Source: Polytrichum commune
Lineage: Eukaryota; Streptophyta; Polytrichopsida; Polytrichales; Polytrichaceae
Assembly: GCA_950295325.1 (NCBI GenBank)
Contig: OX485807.1
Location: forward strand, 2,418,501-2,482,500
Direction of reading: 5' to 3'
Length of the DNA stretch: 64,000 nucleotides
Shown here: positions 21,931-32,781 of the stretch, one piece after another
Position numbering within the stretch: position 1 is the stretch's first letter
Layout of the letters: each line of letters begins with the position of its first letter
The notes under the pieces: generated by a model
The model's database searches: none
Seen by the model: the letters and a program-made list of their open reading frames with translations, nothing else
What the model was told of the DNA's origin: nothing
Made by a program: the position numbers and the translations under genes

Positions 21931-24600
21931 CACGGTGAGACATCACGTAAATTTATATTCGCTTGAGAACTACCGTGCCTCATCAATATGCTCGGTTCCC
22001 GAATTAATAACTCCTCTCTTCTCCTTATGATATGAATATATTATCGGAGTGAACACAATCTCATTATCTTAGTTTTTGTTCTCAATGTAAGGCATCATTG
22101 ACAATAAGAACCTTTAGATTTAAGAAAGCTTCAAGAGGTGTAACAATAACATATAGTTTCAATAAGTTCTATGAATCATTAAGTTTTGTAGTTCATACAC
22201 ATCAATTACACAATTGATAATAATCTTATAACGATGAGGAAGATCTAATATTCTTGAGTCTTCCTTTTTAAGCTCAAGTGTTACTACTTATAATATTGTA
22301 ACTTGACATGTATACATATAGTAGTTATAATTTCATGAACACATCATTGATTGTTTTGCAATGTCACGTTTAACTTCAAAGTGTTTCTTGATGACGAGAA
22401 GTAAACCTATCTCTCTTGAGTTTTGCTCAAGAGAAAGAGAGATCTTCTCTTGAATAGATAATCCTTCAAATTGTAATGACATCCAACAACTCACAAAGAA
22501 TCGTAAAGTAAGAAGCTTCAATAACAATTGTAGTAAGTAGATTATTTTATATCAATATTACTTCATTCATATGTATTCAAACTTTGATGTGAATTAATGT
22601 CTTCATCATTTTTGTCAATCATAAGTTCAATCAATCAATATGTAGTATAATATGTATAAGTCGATTATGTAGTTTATAATAATAAGTTCCTCCTCTTTTG
22701 AAGGAATTAAGTAATTTTGCTCAAATCATAACATGCATATATTTCTTCAATCAATTAATCACATGAATAATTATAATTCCCTTTTGAGGAGATCAATAAT
22801 AAGTTCCGCTTTGAGAGATAATCTTGTTTCTTTCACTCAAGTTTAACAATTGCTTTCTCAATTCAATCTCTCTCAAAGTCCCATTGATTCTCCAATTTGT
22901 CTTGAGCGCTTTGTTCTCACCCTCGCACTATCTTTTGAGTTCTTTCTCAAAAGAGTCTACTCAATCTACTCTACTCTCGGTTGCTCAATCACTCAAGTTC
23001 CAAGTACCGCTTGACAAACTTTGTAAGACAATTTGAGAGAGAGGTAGAAAGGTCACACGCATTTGTAGAAAAGATAAATGTATTGCAAAGGTTCCTCGAG
23101 AGGAGAGTTACAAAAGCTTCAAGTGATTCTTGACACTCAAATTTAAGATAACTTCGTTGTGTAGAAAATGAGGTGTAGGTCTCCTAAAATGCTTCCCTTA
23201 TATAGTCTTTTCTTCTTATCCAAAATCTATACTAAGAGTGGTTGTAAACTTCCACTTCCCTAGATAACTAACTATCTTCAAAATATGTAGATTCTATCTA
23301 TCATAAACGGTTACAACCGTTCTTCCTCTCTAATGTTCATAATTCCAAGATTTCCCTAACTCCTCGTTGTGGCTACATTCTAAACTCTTTTTGGAATTCA
23401 ATCAAATCTTCATGTCGATTGATTGATGATCATGCTAATAGAATGTACCATATTCCTATATTCCCCTTAATGTCTTCATAATGTCACCTTGAGTTAATAT
23501 CTAAAATTCCCATCAATTCCATAATCATGTTTCCTCAAAATCCTTCATGCTATATATATTTCCCATAATCATGTCTCTTCAAAATCCTACATAATATATT
23601 CCCTAATCATATTCTACTACTTTCCTATATACTCCATTAGTATGCCTTATCACATAGGCATTGGTTCTCAAAATCTTCTATCCTATATGTCTTCATATAT
23701 TCTTCCTCTAAGTCCTAGTATACTTATCTAATAGTCCTTACGTACTTACTTTCATGCTTCTCTAAGTCCTAAGTCCCCTTTATACGAGCTGGGTACCCAT
23801 TGCCGCGGGTACTGGGACCTATTACCGCGCGTCAAGTGTGTGAAACCGCGGAAAGGGCCCTAAGGCCGTGGCCGAGCTCCATAGCCGAGCCCGAGGCCGA
23901 GGCTCTCCAGTGTTCGAGCTTCTCTTCATTTCGGTGATGGGTTAGGGCCTGTCTTCGATCCTTAGTTCCATTTGTAATCTCTTTGTGATTTAGAATGTTA
24001 TGCTTAACACTAGGTGCGGGACATAGGAGGGCCGGCGCCTCTCTTGGCCGCCCGGCCCCGGCCTTCTAACCCGCTATTCATTAGCGGCAATTCAATACCA
24101 CTCAAAAACCTACGTGGACTAAGGTATTCCACAAAATTAACACCATTGCCAACTCATATTTTAATGGTGTTCAATTGAATGATCACCCGTTGGAATTGAT
24201 AACATCGTAGAATGTAGCCATTATCGTTTTGGTGTATGAATAATGTAATTTATGGAATCATATGAGAGTGTTACAAAGTCTAAGAGGAGTAAGTCATAAT
24301 TATATTGCAATCCACAAAGGCAATTACACGGTGCAATAATATAAATATGGTAACCATTCACATGGTTAACAATTTAGGATTATGTATTGTAATTTATATG
24401 ATGGTTGTTGGTCGAGGACAATGCTTTAGTCTATAATGGATACCCTAACAAGTAGCATTAGAGTGAACATTAATATATGTACTTAGAAGTTCACATTTGA
24501 AGTACATGGGAGAAACAAATGATTACAAATGTATCTACTGCAACCTCATGGAGTTCACATATCATATGAAGTCATTTAAACATTCAGTTTGATGTTTGAT
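21931..24600. other. Unassigned AT-rich stretch with a GC-rich tail
   Basis: I find no gene that I can support. 21,960-23,770 is AT-rich. 23,780-24,070 is GC-rich and ends in a block with GGGCCGGCGCC. The composition contrast is reminiscent of a retrotransposon LTR, but I could not find matching ends or a second copy. Confidence 0.3.
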
Positions 24601-24604
24601 CATG

Positions 24605-24640
24605 CCTAAACCCTAAACCCTAAACCCTAAACCCTAAACA
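24605..24640. repeat. Interstitial telomere-like CCCTAAA run
   Basis: Five consecutive CCTAAAC/CCCTAAA units. Supports the plant-type telomere motif and a plant origin for the window. Confidence 0.8.
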
Positions 24641-24715
24641 ACACAAACCATAACTGGATGGCACATAGGTCAAATGACATGGGCCTTGGTGCTTGTAGTT
24701 TCCAATACAAATGTA

Positions 24716-24787
24716 TATTGTCATCACAACATCCTAATTCACAAACGTGAAAGATGGATGTGTGGTTTTTCACGAATGAACGCACTA
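24716..24787 (+). repeat. 72-bp direct repeat, left flank of giant element
   Basis: It begins TATTGTCATCACAACATCC, ends AATGAACGCACTA, and directly touches the left terminal repeat at 24,788. The same sequence with two changes lies at 43,540-43,611, directly touching the right terminal repeat. Only these two copies occur in the window. Confidence 0.85.
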
Positions 24788-24815
24788 AACACTATATTCG
24801 TTAAATTGAGACTTT
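24788..24815 (+). repeat. Left terminal inverted repeat of giant element
   Basis: Starts AACACTATATTCG and continues TTAAATTGAGACTTT, matching the complement of 43,512-43,539 at all 28 positions. Beyond base 28 the two ends differ: here TTGGGCATTTTGAGAC, there a hairpin arm. Confidence 0.9.
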
Positions 24816-24950
24816 TTGGGCATTTTGAGACATTCACAGAAATAAGAACAAGGATAAATGGAACACATATTGGAGAAAGTTGTAAGATGCGAACACTTTG
24901 AAGCGGGTGTTTAGAACAAGAACCCCGTTAATAACTCAATATTTGGGATT

Positions 24951-25161
24951 GTTTAGGGTGGGCAATCCAAACCTTAGGCCAAGTTGAAGGGGAAATCTTA
25001 AAACATTCATATTATCGTACAAAAACTTGTATGAATATGGTTTAGGTAGGGCAATCCAAACCATAGATCATATTGTAGGGGAAATATGTGAACCAATATA
25101 ATATAACATACAAAATATTCCAAACTCATATTTGTGATGGTTTAGGTAGGGCAATCCAAAC
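24951..25161. repeat. Three degenerate type I palindromes near the left end
   Basis: 22-bp sites at 24,951, 25,040 and 25,140 read GTTTAGG(T/G)..GGGCAATCCAAAC. They keep the length and outer arms of the type I palindrome but differ at four or five arm positions. They repeat every 90-100 bp with similar surroundings (CATATGGAAGGGGAAATC). Confidence 0.65.
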
Positions 25162-25328
25162 CTTAGACCATATGGAAGGGGAAATCATGTGACACTTATA
25201 TTATTGCAAAAAAAAAACATACAAAGTGTGGCATGTAAAATGCATAGCATGCTAACACAACACATCCATTGGATAGTGCGACCCAAAATGTTCTTGCCTA
25301 TGGCCCAAAACCCGACGCCTACTATGGC

Positions 25329-27045
25329 CTATCTAGCCTCGGAGACTACCTCTTTTTCTTTTGCTTTTTTTTCTTTTGCTTTTTTTTCTTTTGCCTCTTT
25401 TTCTTTTGCCTCTTTTTCTTTTGCTGCGGCTTCTTTTGCTCGCATTGCTTCAACATTCCTGAAAATCTCCGCCCCGCGACTATGGCCATTCTTGGGGTGA
25501 CCGCCATCAATAACACATTTTGGATTCCGTCGGCCGCCCGAATTATACGACGAAGAATTCGAATACGATGAAGTGGACTGTCTTGCATTTCTGGTCATGG
25601 AGTAGAAACGCTCCAACTCGACGGACGCACTAGCCCGCATAGGTCTACGGGTGGGAGCAACCTGCAACGCGTGAATGCAAGAACACACGTGTTAGTTTAG
25701 GGAGGAAGACCCAAACGTGTCACACGTTCATTTTTTAAGTGCCGGATGATTGTAATGCGCGGTTAACCATGTTTTTTTGGGGGGGGGTTCACCTTGTCAC
25801 CGGGGGCGTTCCCGTCGGAGTCGGCGAGGAGGGGCAATGCGTCCCGCAAAGGAATAGGAAGGGTGCCACTCTTCGTAGGCCGAGCGTCCATCCGCAGCCG
25901 CCGTTGAGGTGTACTACTGCCGCCGGGCCGAGAGGGGGATGTCCGGACGCATTTGCGATTTATGCCCTTGAGCGGCGACGGGGACGGAGATCGCCGGAAG
26001 ATTTGCTTGGGTGGGGGGCTATCGACGACGCCGGCGTCAAGAGGCTCCTTGGAGTAGTCGATGGTGGACGCGGCATCGTAGACGGTCTCGTAGAAGAAGC
26101 TCCCCAAGTTTGATTCGCTGACGATCTCAATCGAGGGCTCCAAACGCTGATGGCAAAATTAAAACAAACAAAACCCAAGGGGAGGGGGGCAGGGGGGGAG
26201 CATGAGAAAATCGATATACAATTGAGGCATACTATATCACACACAATGGCACACCATGTAGTATCTCAAATGAGTTTATTATATTTCGCGTGAGCGTACA
26301 ACTCTCTGTACATATAGTCCTTCGGATCCATGTATCTTTCGCCTATCGGATTACCACTAAGGAACCGGGGCACGGGTAGTCCGCTCCCCACGAGCGTTTG
26401 AATGTACTTAAGTAGGTCTAACAAAAATAGGTCTAACAAAAAACGGTCTCGGACCTTCTCGACCGTCCACGTGGGGCAAACTATGAAGTTGGAGGTCGGG
26501 TTCAAAATGTTTTTGGAAGCGCTGTCGTCCACCATCAACGTGTTGTCACGGGTGGGGCGAACGTCGTAGGGACAGCCGACCATGGTCGGACGCTGGTACC
26601 ATACGACTGGCTTCAAGACCTTAAGAAATTGGTTTACGGCGGGGTTGTTGGGCTTCTTCACAACCCTGCCCTCGGGGGTGTACAATGTTTTACAAGAATC
26701 CTGTCCTAGGACCAAGCACGGGGGTTGGAGTCCCTTGAAGATGAACTCCACGACGGCCTGGGTATTCTCGGACTTCATGGAGCTCCAAATGATCACCCAC
26801 CATTTGGATAGGGCGACCTGCAGGAAGCGCCGAAGGGACGGGCGGAGGTACACTAGCTTGCTTTTGATGTACGTGGGGGGTCCATCGTAGTTGGCGTCCT
26901 CGGGCTTGCAGAAAGGCACTGTTGGGACCCTCGGACAATGCACGCACTGGACAAGGACCCCGTTGAGGTCTAGCACCAGGAACCGGGTCTTGGGAGGCGA
27001 AGGTGGCGAGGGCAAAATCGGGGGGACCACCGCGCTGTCCTCCAC
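25329..27045 (-). CDS. FCP1/NIF-like HAD phosphatase-family passenger gene
   Basis: The first exon (27,045 to about 26,290) encodes a HAD domain of the FCP1/CTD-phosphatase type: FLVLDLNGVLV (nucleophile motif, residues 22-32), IIWSSM (motif II) and NTLMVDDSASKNILNP (late acidic motif, about residues 168-183). The usual DxD nucleophile pair is D-L-N here, so the second Asp is Asn; many plant FCP1-like proteins share this, and catalysis is uncertain. Further exons at about 26,152-25,763 and 25,679-25,329 add a Pro/Ser-rich region and a tail with SYNSG...EIFRNVEAM followed by a Lys/Glu/Ala repeat. The same tail occurs in the nested element gene at 53.9-54.3 kb, with a matching acceptor before VAP. 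It is transcribed towards the left element end. No ATG is visible in frame at the 5' edge (27,045 is GTG), so the start is unresolved, and the first donor is also uncertain. Confidence 0.65.
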
Positions 27046-27538
27046 ACTCCTCGGAGAGGATCGGTGGGGAGCTGCGACGCTATGCTCCGAACCCTGCGGC
27101 GACGAGCGAGAGAAGGCGGCGAGGACTATGTTATGCTATGTCCATCTCAAGCAGAACGGAAATTTTGTGCAAACACAAGAAGAATTGGACCATTGGTGGC
27201 AACAAAAACATACAAGGGAACAACATACATTGGGACACGGATGCAAACATATGGGCGCCAAAAATAATAATTTTATTTTTACAAATCTCTATGTACAATT
27301 TGATTTGGGGGGGGGGGGCGCGGTGAACGAGGGCATTCACACTATCCTAATTCTACATCTACAAAATTGGTTGCGCGCCGCCAAGGTCGAGCGTAGTCGA
27401 ATGCAGGTGAGACGAAGGGGATCGCGGGGGGGCACGTTGGGGGGAGGGGGAGCAAGTGTAGACCAGGGGGGGCAGGGGGTGTGCATTTCCTCCTAGCAAG
27501 GGGGACACGACCACGCCAACAAGACAGTGACCCAGGAA
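27046..27538. other. FCP1-like gene leader / spacer
   Basis: It contains a G run at 27,308-27,318 and a G-rich tract at 27,425-27,480. I see no conserved reading frame. It separates the 3' end of the methyltransferase-like gene from the FCP1-like gene on the same strand, so it probably holds a terminator and promoter that I cannot place. Confidence 0.4.
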
Positions 27539-27952
27539 GTTTGGGTCGGTCGACCCAAACTGGGGAGGGCTCAGTGTATTACCTCGCCCTGGTCATGTCT
27601 CGACGATGTGGAAGCCTCCACCGTCCCCGCTGCCCCGCCTCTCTCGCCACCGCCTTCTCCGACGACGTCAGGAACCTTCTCCTGCAAACGATCGGCATCA
27701 GGCCCTTGTCCTAAACCAATCTCCGCATGTGCATCATGCATGGGTTCATCGATTTGGTTAGGAGTAGAGGTATCACCAGGCCCTTGCAGGCCTTCAACAT
27801 CTAGCATGGCCGTGTCTAGTTGACACCCATGTTGGTCAAGGGAGGACTGCGCTGCAACGGGATTTGGGTCGTCCGACCCAAACTGTCCTGCATCTGGAGA
27901 GGGCCCTTCGGACACTACAGTGGATGGTGGGTTTGGGTCGGTCGACCCAAAC
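27539..27952. repeat. Three type I palindromes at the 3' end of the methyltransferase-like gene
   Basis: Sites at 27,539 (centre GT), 27,862 (centre TC, first arm base changed) and 27,931 (centre GT). The last two lie inside the open frame and are translated as FGSDDPN and FGSTDPN; the first lies just after the stop codon. Confidence 0.85.
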
Positions 27953-28313
27953 ATCCTGGGGTCGTCCGATTGGTGGGGTGGCGCCATGACTATGGGGGGC
28001 CGAAGTGGTGCACTAGTAGAAAATTTTGCGTCCGGATCAACAGAAAGGCGTTGGTCGCGGTTGTTACTTAGGACGCATTGACCTGGACATTATGTAACAC
28101 AATTTTGTTGATTTTTTCTGTTGATATGGTCACAAAAATATTTTTTAAAAAAAACTTATTTTATATATATATATATATACAACATTAAAAAATAAAAAAC
28201 AAATAAATGTTAGATCTGCAATTCCTAACCCCTCCCATGCAACCCTCAACATATACCTCACCTACAACTATAAACTACCTACCACTCACATAGGTGGCAA
28301 GGCCAAGGCCGAA

Positions 28314-28385
28314 GGTGCCGGCCACGGGAATCGAACCTTGCACCTAGTGATACCCACACATGTGCCTTAACCACTAGGCCATCAC
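28314..28385 (-). ncRNA. tRNA-like sequence, probable SINE head
   Basis: The minus strand starts GTGATGGCCTAGTGGTTAAG (box A-like TGGCCTAGTGG) and has a perfect box B GGTTCGATTCC about 35 bp later. The ends can pair at six of seven acceptor-stem positions (GTGATGG with CCGGCAC). The anticodon arm is not canonical, so I call it a tRNA-derived repeat and not a working tRNA. Confidence 0.5.
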
Positions 28386-28454
28386 ATCACACATGATATA
28401 AATGGAGTGTTTTAAACCTTTCTAGAATAAGGCCACTAATTTCTCTTTACTACC

Positions 28455-29505
28455 TACTTGATGTATATATTTACAGTAAATATATACAGTATATAATTAC
28501 AGTAAATATATACAGTATATAATTACAGTAAATATATACAGTATATAATTACAGTATATATTTACAGTATATATTTACAGTAAATATATACAGTATATAA
28601 TTACAGTATATATTTACAGTATATATTTACAGTAAATATATACAGTATATAATTACAGTATATATTTACAGTATATATTTACAGTAAATATATACAGTAT
28701 ATAATTACAGTAAATATATACAGTATATAATTACAGTAAATATATACAGTATATAATTACAGTAAATATATACAGTATATAATTACAGTAAATATATACA
28801 GTATATAATTACAGTAAATATATACAGTATATAATTACAGTAAATATATACAGTATATAAATACAGTAAATATATACAGTATATAAATACAGTATATATA
28901 CAGTATATAATTACAGTAAATATATACTGTATATAATTACAGTATATAATTACAGTAAATATATACAGTATATAATTACTGTATATAATTACAGTATATA
29001 TACCGTATATAATTACAGTAAATACATACAGTATATAATTACAGTAAATATATACTGTATGTATTTACTGTAAATGTATACATATTTATATATTATATAT
29101 TATATACATACATGTTACATATATTGTATACATATATGTTACATATATTATATACATATATTGTATACATATATGTTACATATATTATATACATATATTA
29201 TATACATATATGTTACATATATTATATACATATATGTTACATATATATGTTACATATATTATATACATATATGTTACATATATTATATACATATATGTTA
29301 CATATATTATATACATATATGTTACATATATTATATACATATATGTTACATATATTATATACAGATATGTTACATATATTATATACATATATGTTACATA
29401 TATTATATATATACATATATACATACATACATATACATACATATAAATATTATATGTTACATATATTATATACATATTATACATATTAATATATATATAT
29501 ATATA
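28455..29505. repeat. AT-rich microsatellites inside the CACTA element
   Basis: 28,455-29,065 is built from ACAGTATATAATT and ACAGTAAATATAT units (about 26 bp together). 29,080-29,505 is built from ATGTTACATATATTATATAC units of about 24 bp. Long Tyr/Ile-rich open frames here are products of the repeat and not genes. Confidence 0.9.
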
Positions 29506-30987
29506 TTATTAACTATCAACTAATATAATATTTATAATATTTGAACACCTTTGAATTCGTAATTATTTCCATACCTATACACTTACGAGTCCATAAATTG
29601 CAAAAAATTAAAAAGATTTTACAATATTCCAATAGATCCTAGAATATTCCAAAAAAAGATTAAAAAAAGATTTCACATTTACTAAAATTTTGTTGATTTG
29701 GTCATTGTACTATTCTAATCAACAAAAATGTAGGCAGTAAACTGTTGATTTTTACAAAAATTCAAAAATCAGTGAAATCGGTCATTGCAGTGCCCGGATC
29801 GACAAAGATCTATTGATTTTTTGTTGATTTGGTCATGATTTTCTAGTAGTGGTGGAGGGCCCAAAGGGGAGGAGGCTCCAGAGACGCGCCAGATGTTGGG
29901 GTCATCCACTTGCTGGACCGGCGCGTACGGAACTTGGTGGGGCCGCATCAAGTGCTGGAAGCTGAAAGACGATTGCGGCACAGGCTGCTGAGGGATGCTC
30001 TGCGGAGGGAAGCCAGGGGGCAAGTGCGGGAAGGAGCTGGAGGGAGCCACCACCAAACCTTGCGCCCACATTCCTTGTATCACTTGTGATATCAATTCGG
30101 CGTGGGACGGAGGTTGGGCCATCGCCCTTTGACGCTCCTACTCCAACAGGAGAGACCTCAGCTTTGCGACCTCGTTCCGCATTGACGGTTCTTCCGCGGC
30201 AGCCTTCTGCAGGCGGACTCGCTGCTCCTCGTCCCTCCTCATCTTCTCGTTCGCCTCCTCCACAGTCAGGACCTCGGGCTTCACCCTAACCATGCCAACG
30301 AACGCTGTCGGGGACGGGGGATCTGATCTTAGCCGTTTGGCGAGCTCAATGTCATCGTGGCCTCACTACTTATGGCAATGGTCTCCTCCACGGAGTAGTC
30401 GCCATACAGCTTCTTCCCCTTTAACTTCCTCCTCTCCCTGAACGTCGCGGTGGCGTCCCTGGAGTACATGTCCCGTGCATCGTCCACAGTCAGGACGGGC
30501 ACGAGCTTACTCTGCGGGGTTGCCGCCTGCATCGCCTTCTTCCGTTGAGGGGCTTCGGATTGTTGCGTGAAGCCCGTTGCCCCTTCCTCGACGTCGCCTT
30601 CCTTCTCCGCCTCCTCGTGTTCCTCTTCTTCCTCCTCCTCCTCCTCAACCTCGCCACCTTCTGTGCGGGACGGATTGCCCGGATGCAACCCGACCAGAGG
30701 TTCGGGAACTTGGGTCGTGGCCCTCATGGCCATTTCCTCCGGGTTGATGCGCCTCACCCTATCAAGAGGGTTTTCGCCACCCTGAACAACCTCGTCGACG
30801 TAGCTACCCGGGATCCAATCGAGGATGTCCATCTTCTTCGCCAGCGATTTCTGCACCCTATAAAATGGCAGATCGCCATCCTCTATGTAGGAGTATACAT
30901 TCAGCCCCGACATCTACACAATCCAAGTTATAGGGAAATTAGAATTTGTCGAGGCAGTCACATAAACAAGACTAAGTGAAATGTGTA

Positions 30988-31153
30988 GTTTGGGTCGGTC
31001 GACCCAAACGTGCAAAGAGCCTAGTTTGGGTCGGTCGACCCAAACGTGCAAAGAGCCTAGTTTGGGTCGGTCGACCCAAACGTGCAAAGAGCCTAGTTTG
31101 GGTCGGTCGACCCAAACGTGCAAAGAGCCTAGTTTGGGTCGATCGACCCAAAC
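30988..31153. repeat. Type I palindrome array in the third intron of gene 1
   Basis: Five 22-bp palindromes at 30,988, 31,024, 31,060, 31,096 and 31,132, exactly 36 bp apart with spacer GTGCAAAGAGCCTA. Four have centre GT and the last AT. They lie between the predicted donor (31,181) and acceptor (30,914) of methyltransferase-like gene 1. Confidence 0.9.
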
Positions 31154-32611
31154 TGCTTACGAGCTATAGAAAGTCACTTACCATAGCAGCATAGATAGGT
31201 TTTGAGCCTCCGAAGACGTTGAAGATGTAGTCCCCTCTCCTCGTCAGCGTCCTCATCATTCTCATGTAAAATTCCATCCGCAGCTCATCTGCAGGATAGT
31301 TCGCGTATTTAGCCTCGTCGTAGAGGCACTTGTTCGCACCCAACCCTTCTGGAACTTGGAAGAGTTTGTCCATCCGGGATATAGGGTGGTTTGGCACCTT
31401 CAGCAACTCCGCTTTGTACACGAAGTACAAACACAAGACGTTGACGAACTTGGTCTTCTTGTCCTTCAACGTCGTGTAAGCCCCCTCCGCCGGTGCGGCG
31501 ATGTAGTGAGACTTGGAGACTGCATACTCCGGCTGCAGTTTCCGGACAAGCTCGTACACCTGCTCCGCCCTTCTATCCTCGACTATCCAAAGCCATATAT
31601 CTACCTCCCTGAACTTAGGGCTTGCATAATCGACGAACTTAGTTAAGAAGGGGTCGTAGAAGAGGGTGCTCATCGTGCCCTCAAATGAGCTTCCAGGAAT
31701 ATTTCTAAAATCAATCATCCCAAAAGGAAAGCGGTCCCTTGCTTTCGTCCTTATCGGCATTCTGGTGTCTTGACCTGGCCAGCCCTGAATTTTCAAAGGC
31801 TCGAAGGTGACAAGGTTGAAGTAAGCGTCCCCTTCAAACTGGACAATCTTCTTCTCCTTGATGAAGTTCGAGAACGCACGCGCTGTGTGATCCGGAAGCG
31901 CCCGGTTCTTCCCACCCTTCACCATCTTGGCCCGCAAGAAGTCGTCCCCCGCTTCCCTTATTAGAGCCGCCATGGAGGCACTGGTGAACTTATATTCATC
32001 TTTGAATGCTCTCCAGTTAGCCCCATGAACCTCGCCATCCACGACAATATTCCTCTCTGGCACCAATTTATGCAGCTCCTACACGATAGTCGTCTTCTTT
32101 TTCCTGTTCTCCGTCCATTCCTTCATGGTGTAGCATGAAGGAACGAAGGATTTGGGCTTTACGAAGACAATCTTCGGGTGCACCCAGCTGCCCAGCACCT
32201 CTTGGCCGTGGGTGCCACGTGCAGGATGTGCGATGCCGCCTTCTCCACCTCCGTCTCTGACAGCCCTTGAAGAGTTCTAAAGAACTCTCTCACGAGAGGC
32301 TTCATCTGCTTGAAGCGCGAGGCCAGGCTGAAGAAAGCGCCAGTGTCGGGGTCGATCAAATCCCCCGTCTCGTGCTTTTCAAACACGGTTTTCCACTTCC
32401 TCCAAACTGAGTCCGATGCTGTAATCAAGTAAATCTCCCCCTTGAGGTCGCTGTATTTCTTTTGCTTGTGGCTCGAATTATCAATGGAGGAGAATTTGTT
32501 GATCATTTGGTATTTGAAATCCTGCACGTGAACAAAACAAAATATTTGAATGCGTGTTAGTTAAGTACATGTGATTTCCAAACCATATCATGACCAACAT
32601 CTACAACAAGA

Positions 32612-32781
32612 GTTTGGGTCGGTCGACCCAAACTGAAAAAAAACACAAGACTGTAACAGTTGTTTGGGTCGATGGACCCAAACTAAAAAAAACACAAGAC
32701 TGCAACAGTTGTTTGGGTCGATCGACCCAAACTAAAAAAAACACAAGACTGCACCAGGAGTTTGGGTCGGTCGACCCAAAC
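32612..32781. repeat. Type I palindrome array in the second intron of gene 1
   Basis: Four palindromes at 32,612, 32,662, 32,711 and 32,760, 49-50 bp apart, with spacers containing AAAAAACACAAGACTG. Centres are GT, AT (one arm base changed), AT and GT. The intron donor GTGAGT lies 8 bp from the last copy. Confidence 0.9.

Larger units (their letters stand above)
28011..29851. mobile_element. CACTA-type non-autonomous transposon
   Basis: Ends are CACTAGTAGAAAATTTTG (28,011) and ATTTTCTAGTAGTG (29,851), with the 3-bp duplication GTG on each side (28,008-28,010 and 29,852-29,854). These are the hallmarks of CACTA (En/Spm) elements. It has no transposase, only AT microsatellites and a tRNA-like segment. 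It sits within an exon of methyltransferase-like gene 1, and removing element plus one GTG rejoins the frame without a stop. Confidence 0.9.

Noticed and set aside
23780-24110. GC-rich block as an LTR end or rRNA spacer
   Set aside because: I could not find a matching second end, primer site or rRNA-like sequence.
25269-25571. Phe/Cys-rich 100-residue plus-strand frame
   Set aside because: Antisense of the Lys/Glu-rich tail of the FCP1-like gene.
29074-29523. Tyr/Ile-rich 149-residue open frame
   Set aside because: Product of the ATGTTACATATATTATATAC microsatellite, open on both strands.
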